From contig CAUJNA010001213.1 in assembly GCA_963377175.1 (NCBI GenBank), forward strand, positions 985,001 through 1,049,000: a stretch of 64,000 nt of DNA. Direction: 5' to 3'. The stretch comes from Effrenium voratum. Lineage: Eukaryota; Sar; Dinophyceae; Suessiales; Symbiodiniaceae. Position numbers and translations under genes: made by a program. This document shows, piece by piece, positions 63,223 to 64,000 of the stretch; within the stretch, counting starts at the first letter, position 1; every line of letters begins with the position of its first letter. Under the pieces are notes generated by a model. The model did no database searches. It saw only the letters and a program-made list of their open reading frames with translations, and was not told where the DNA came from.

Positions 63223-64000
63223 TTGAACAACGGCAATGCCTCGTCCCTCGCTTTACAGTTCGGGGAGCGCTTGGCCTGGCTGTTTCCAAGTAAAGCCTCA
63301 TACTCGAAGATTGTCGGTCCACCGATTTTCTGAAGCAAAGTCCTCACAGAAATCGGTGGGGTTCGGGTGCCGAACAGCGCCGTAAGCTGCCAGCCAAATT
63401 GAGGGGAATCAAACTGTTCCTGATCATGTTTAAGCCTGGTCGAGGGCTGCTTGGAGGATCTCCAGCTTCACTTTCTTCATCTTGGAATAGCGCCACCTCA
63501 ATTTTAGAAGAGGAGGAATGTTGAAAGGTAATTGAGAGGTCTGGCCTGGTTGCTTGAAGCTGGCCGCTTTTTGATGAGCGGCATGCCGCGCTACCCCATC
63601 AGAGAACGTGCCCTTTTTGGGTCTGTTGCCGTAAATGGCAGTGGGTTGAGCTCAAAAATCAGTGTCCAGCAATAATGGCTGAATGCAGACGCCCATATTT
63701 GAATCCTTTGGCCTTCTTTGATAGCAGCCCGGAAAACAAGAAGTTCAAATGGGTAACGAAGGGTGCCCGCCAGCGGTTTCAAATAGAGGCTTACACTTGA
63801 GAGCCCACCAACTGCTAGCGGCAGGCAGCAAAGCAGCCGGGAGCACCTTGCAGCTGCCGCTGCCGCCGCCAGCGGTTTCCTTCTGTACCTTTTCCACCTT
63901 TCAACTAACCGCTACAACATGAAAACCCTGACAGCGCAACAGAACGAATAGGCAGCCAAGTGCCATGAATTTAACTTGCAGCCAGGCCCTTGAGCTCTCA

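Larger units (their letters stand above)
61849..63977. mobile_element. Fold-back element with 600-bp inverted arms
   Basis: The left arm 61849-62449 and right arm 63381-63977 are inverted repeats at roughly 95% identity. The ends are AAGTTAA and TTAACTT, flanked on both sides by GCAG (61845-61848 and 63978-63981), which looks like a 4-bp target-site duplication. The 931-bp centre carries an open frame at 62706-63215 with no domain I recognise and no transposase motif. It is probably a non-autonomous DNA transposon or fold-back element, but the class is not determined. Confidence 0.88.

Noticed and set aside
1..64000. Dinoflagellate spliced-leader relic, tRNA, rRNA, CRISPR
   Set aside because: I looked for the spliced-leader core (TTTTGGCTCAAG), cloverleaf-like segments and regular direct repeats with spacers, and found none that holds.

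Overview
The window looks like nuclear DNA of a dinoflagellate, possibly a large-genome relative of Symbiodinium or Polarella; this is inferred from gene architecture. Coding sequence comes as short islands (22-132 bp) rich in G/C at third codon positions. They sit in long introns full of short inverted-repeat elements, microsatellites and retroelement debris. Inferred splice acceptors are almost always AG|G, and many inferred donors are GC or GA rather than GT, as reported for dinoflagellates. No spliced-leader motif, rRNA, tRNA or CRISPR array was seen.

The one gene I identify firmly is DNA ligase I (LIG1), plus strand, 30142-61712. I placed 26 exons by hand. All are in phase with their neighbours and carry no internal stop, and they total 2,013 bp (670 codons plus a stop) in 31.6 kb. 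They encode the DNA-binding domain (exons 1-11), the nucleotidyltransferase domain (exons 12-19, with the catalytic lysine of motif I in exon 13) and the OB-fold domain (exons 20-26, motif VI in exon 25). The true N-terminus and start codon were not found. On this model 7 donors are GT, 12 GC and 6 GA.

Upstream, 0.7-29.4 kb, lie about 20 further plus-strand exon candidates that I cannot name, except near the end. There, exons 25757-25835 and 29312-29393 join in phase into a class I methyltransferase-like core (VDVAFFDAGH, then an FERLLPAL segment and IAVHDTG). The intron between them holds a minus-strand, decayed, 5'-truncated LINE (reverse transcriptase, CCHC knuckle, RNase H) flanked by a 79-bp direct repeat.

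Repeats dominate. At least nine families of roughly 75-130 bp elements with terminal inverted repeats, resembling introner elements, are scattered through the introns of both regions. One copy starts within one base of an inferred donor. A 2.1-kb fold-back element with 600-bp arms and a GCAG duplication lies at 61849-63977, just beyond the ligase stop codon. The arm end of a second copy occupies bases 1-183. Large microsatellites lie at 9.4-10.4, 57.3-57.7 and 59.55-60.35 kb, and an imperfect 400-bp tandem repeat at 47.0-47.8 kb.

Limits: exon borders come from reading frames, domain alignment from memory and phase matching, not from transcripts. The unnamed exon candidates in the first 25 kb are hypotheses. 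Where I list a gap as empty, I saw nothing beyond the items named there.
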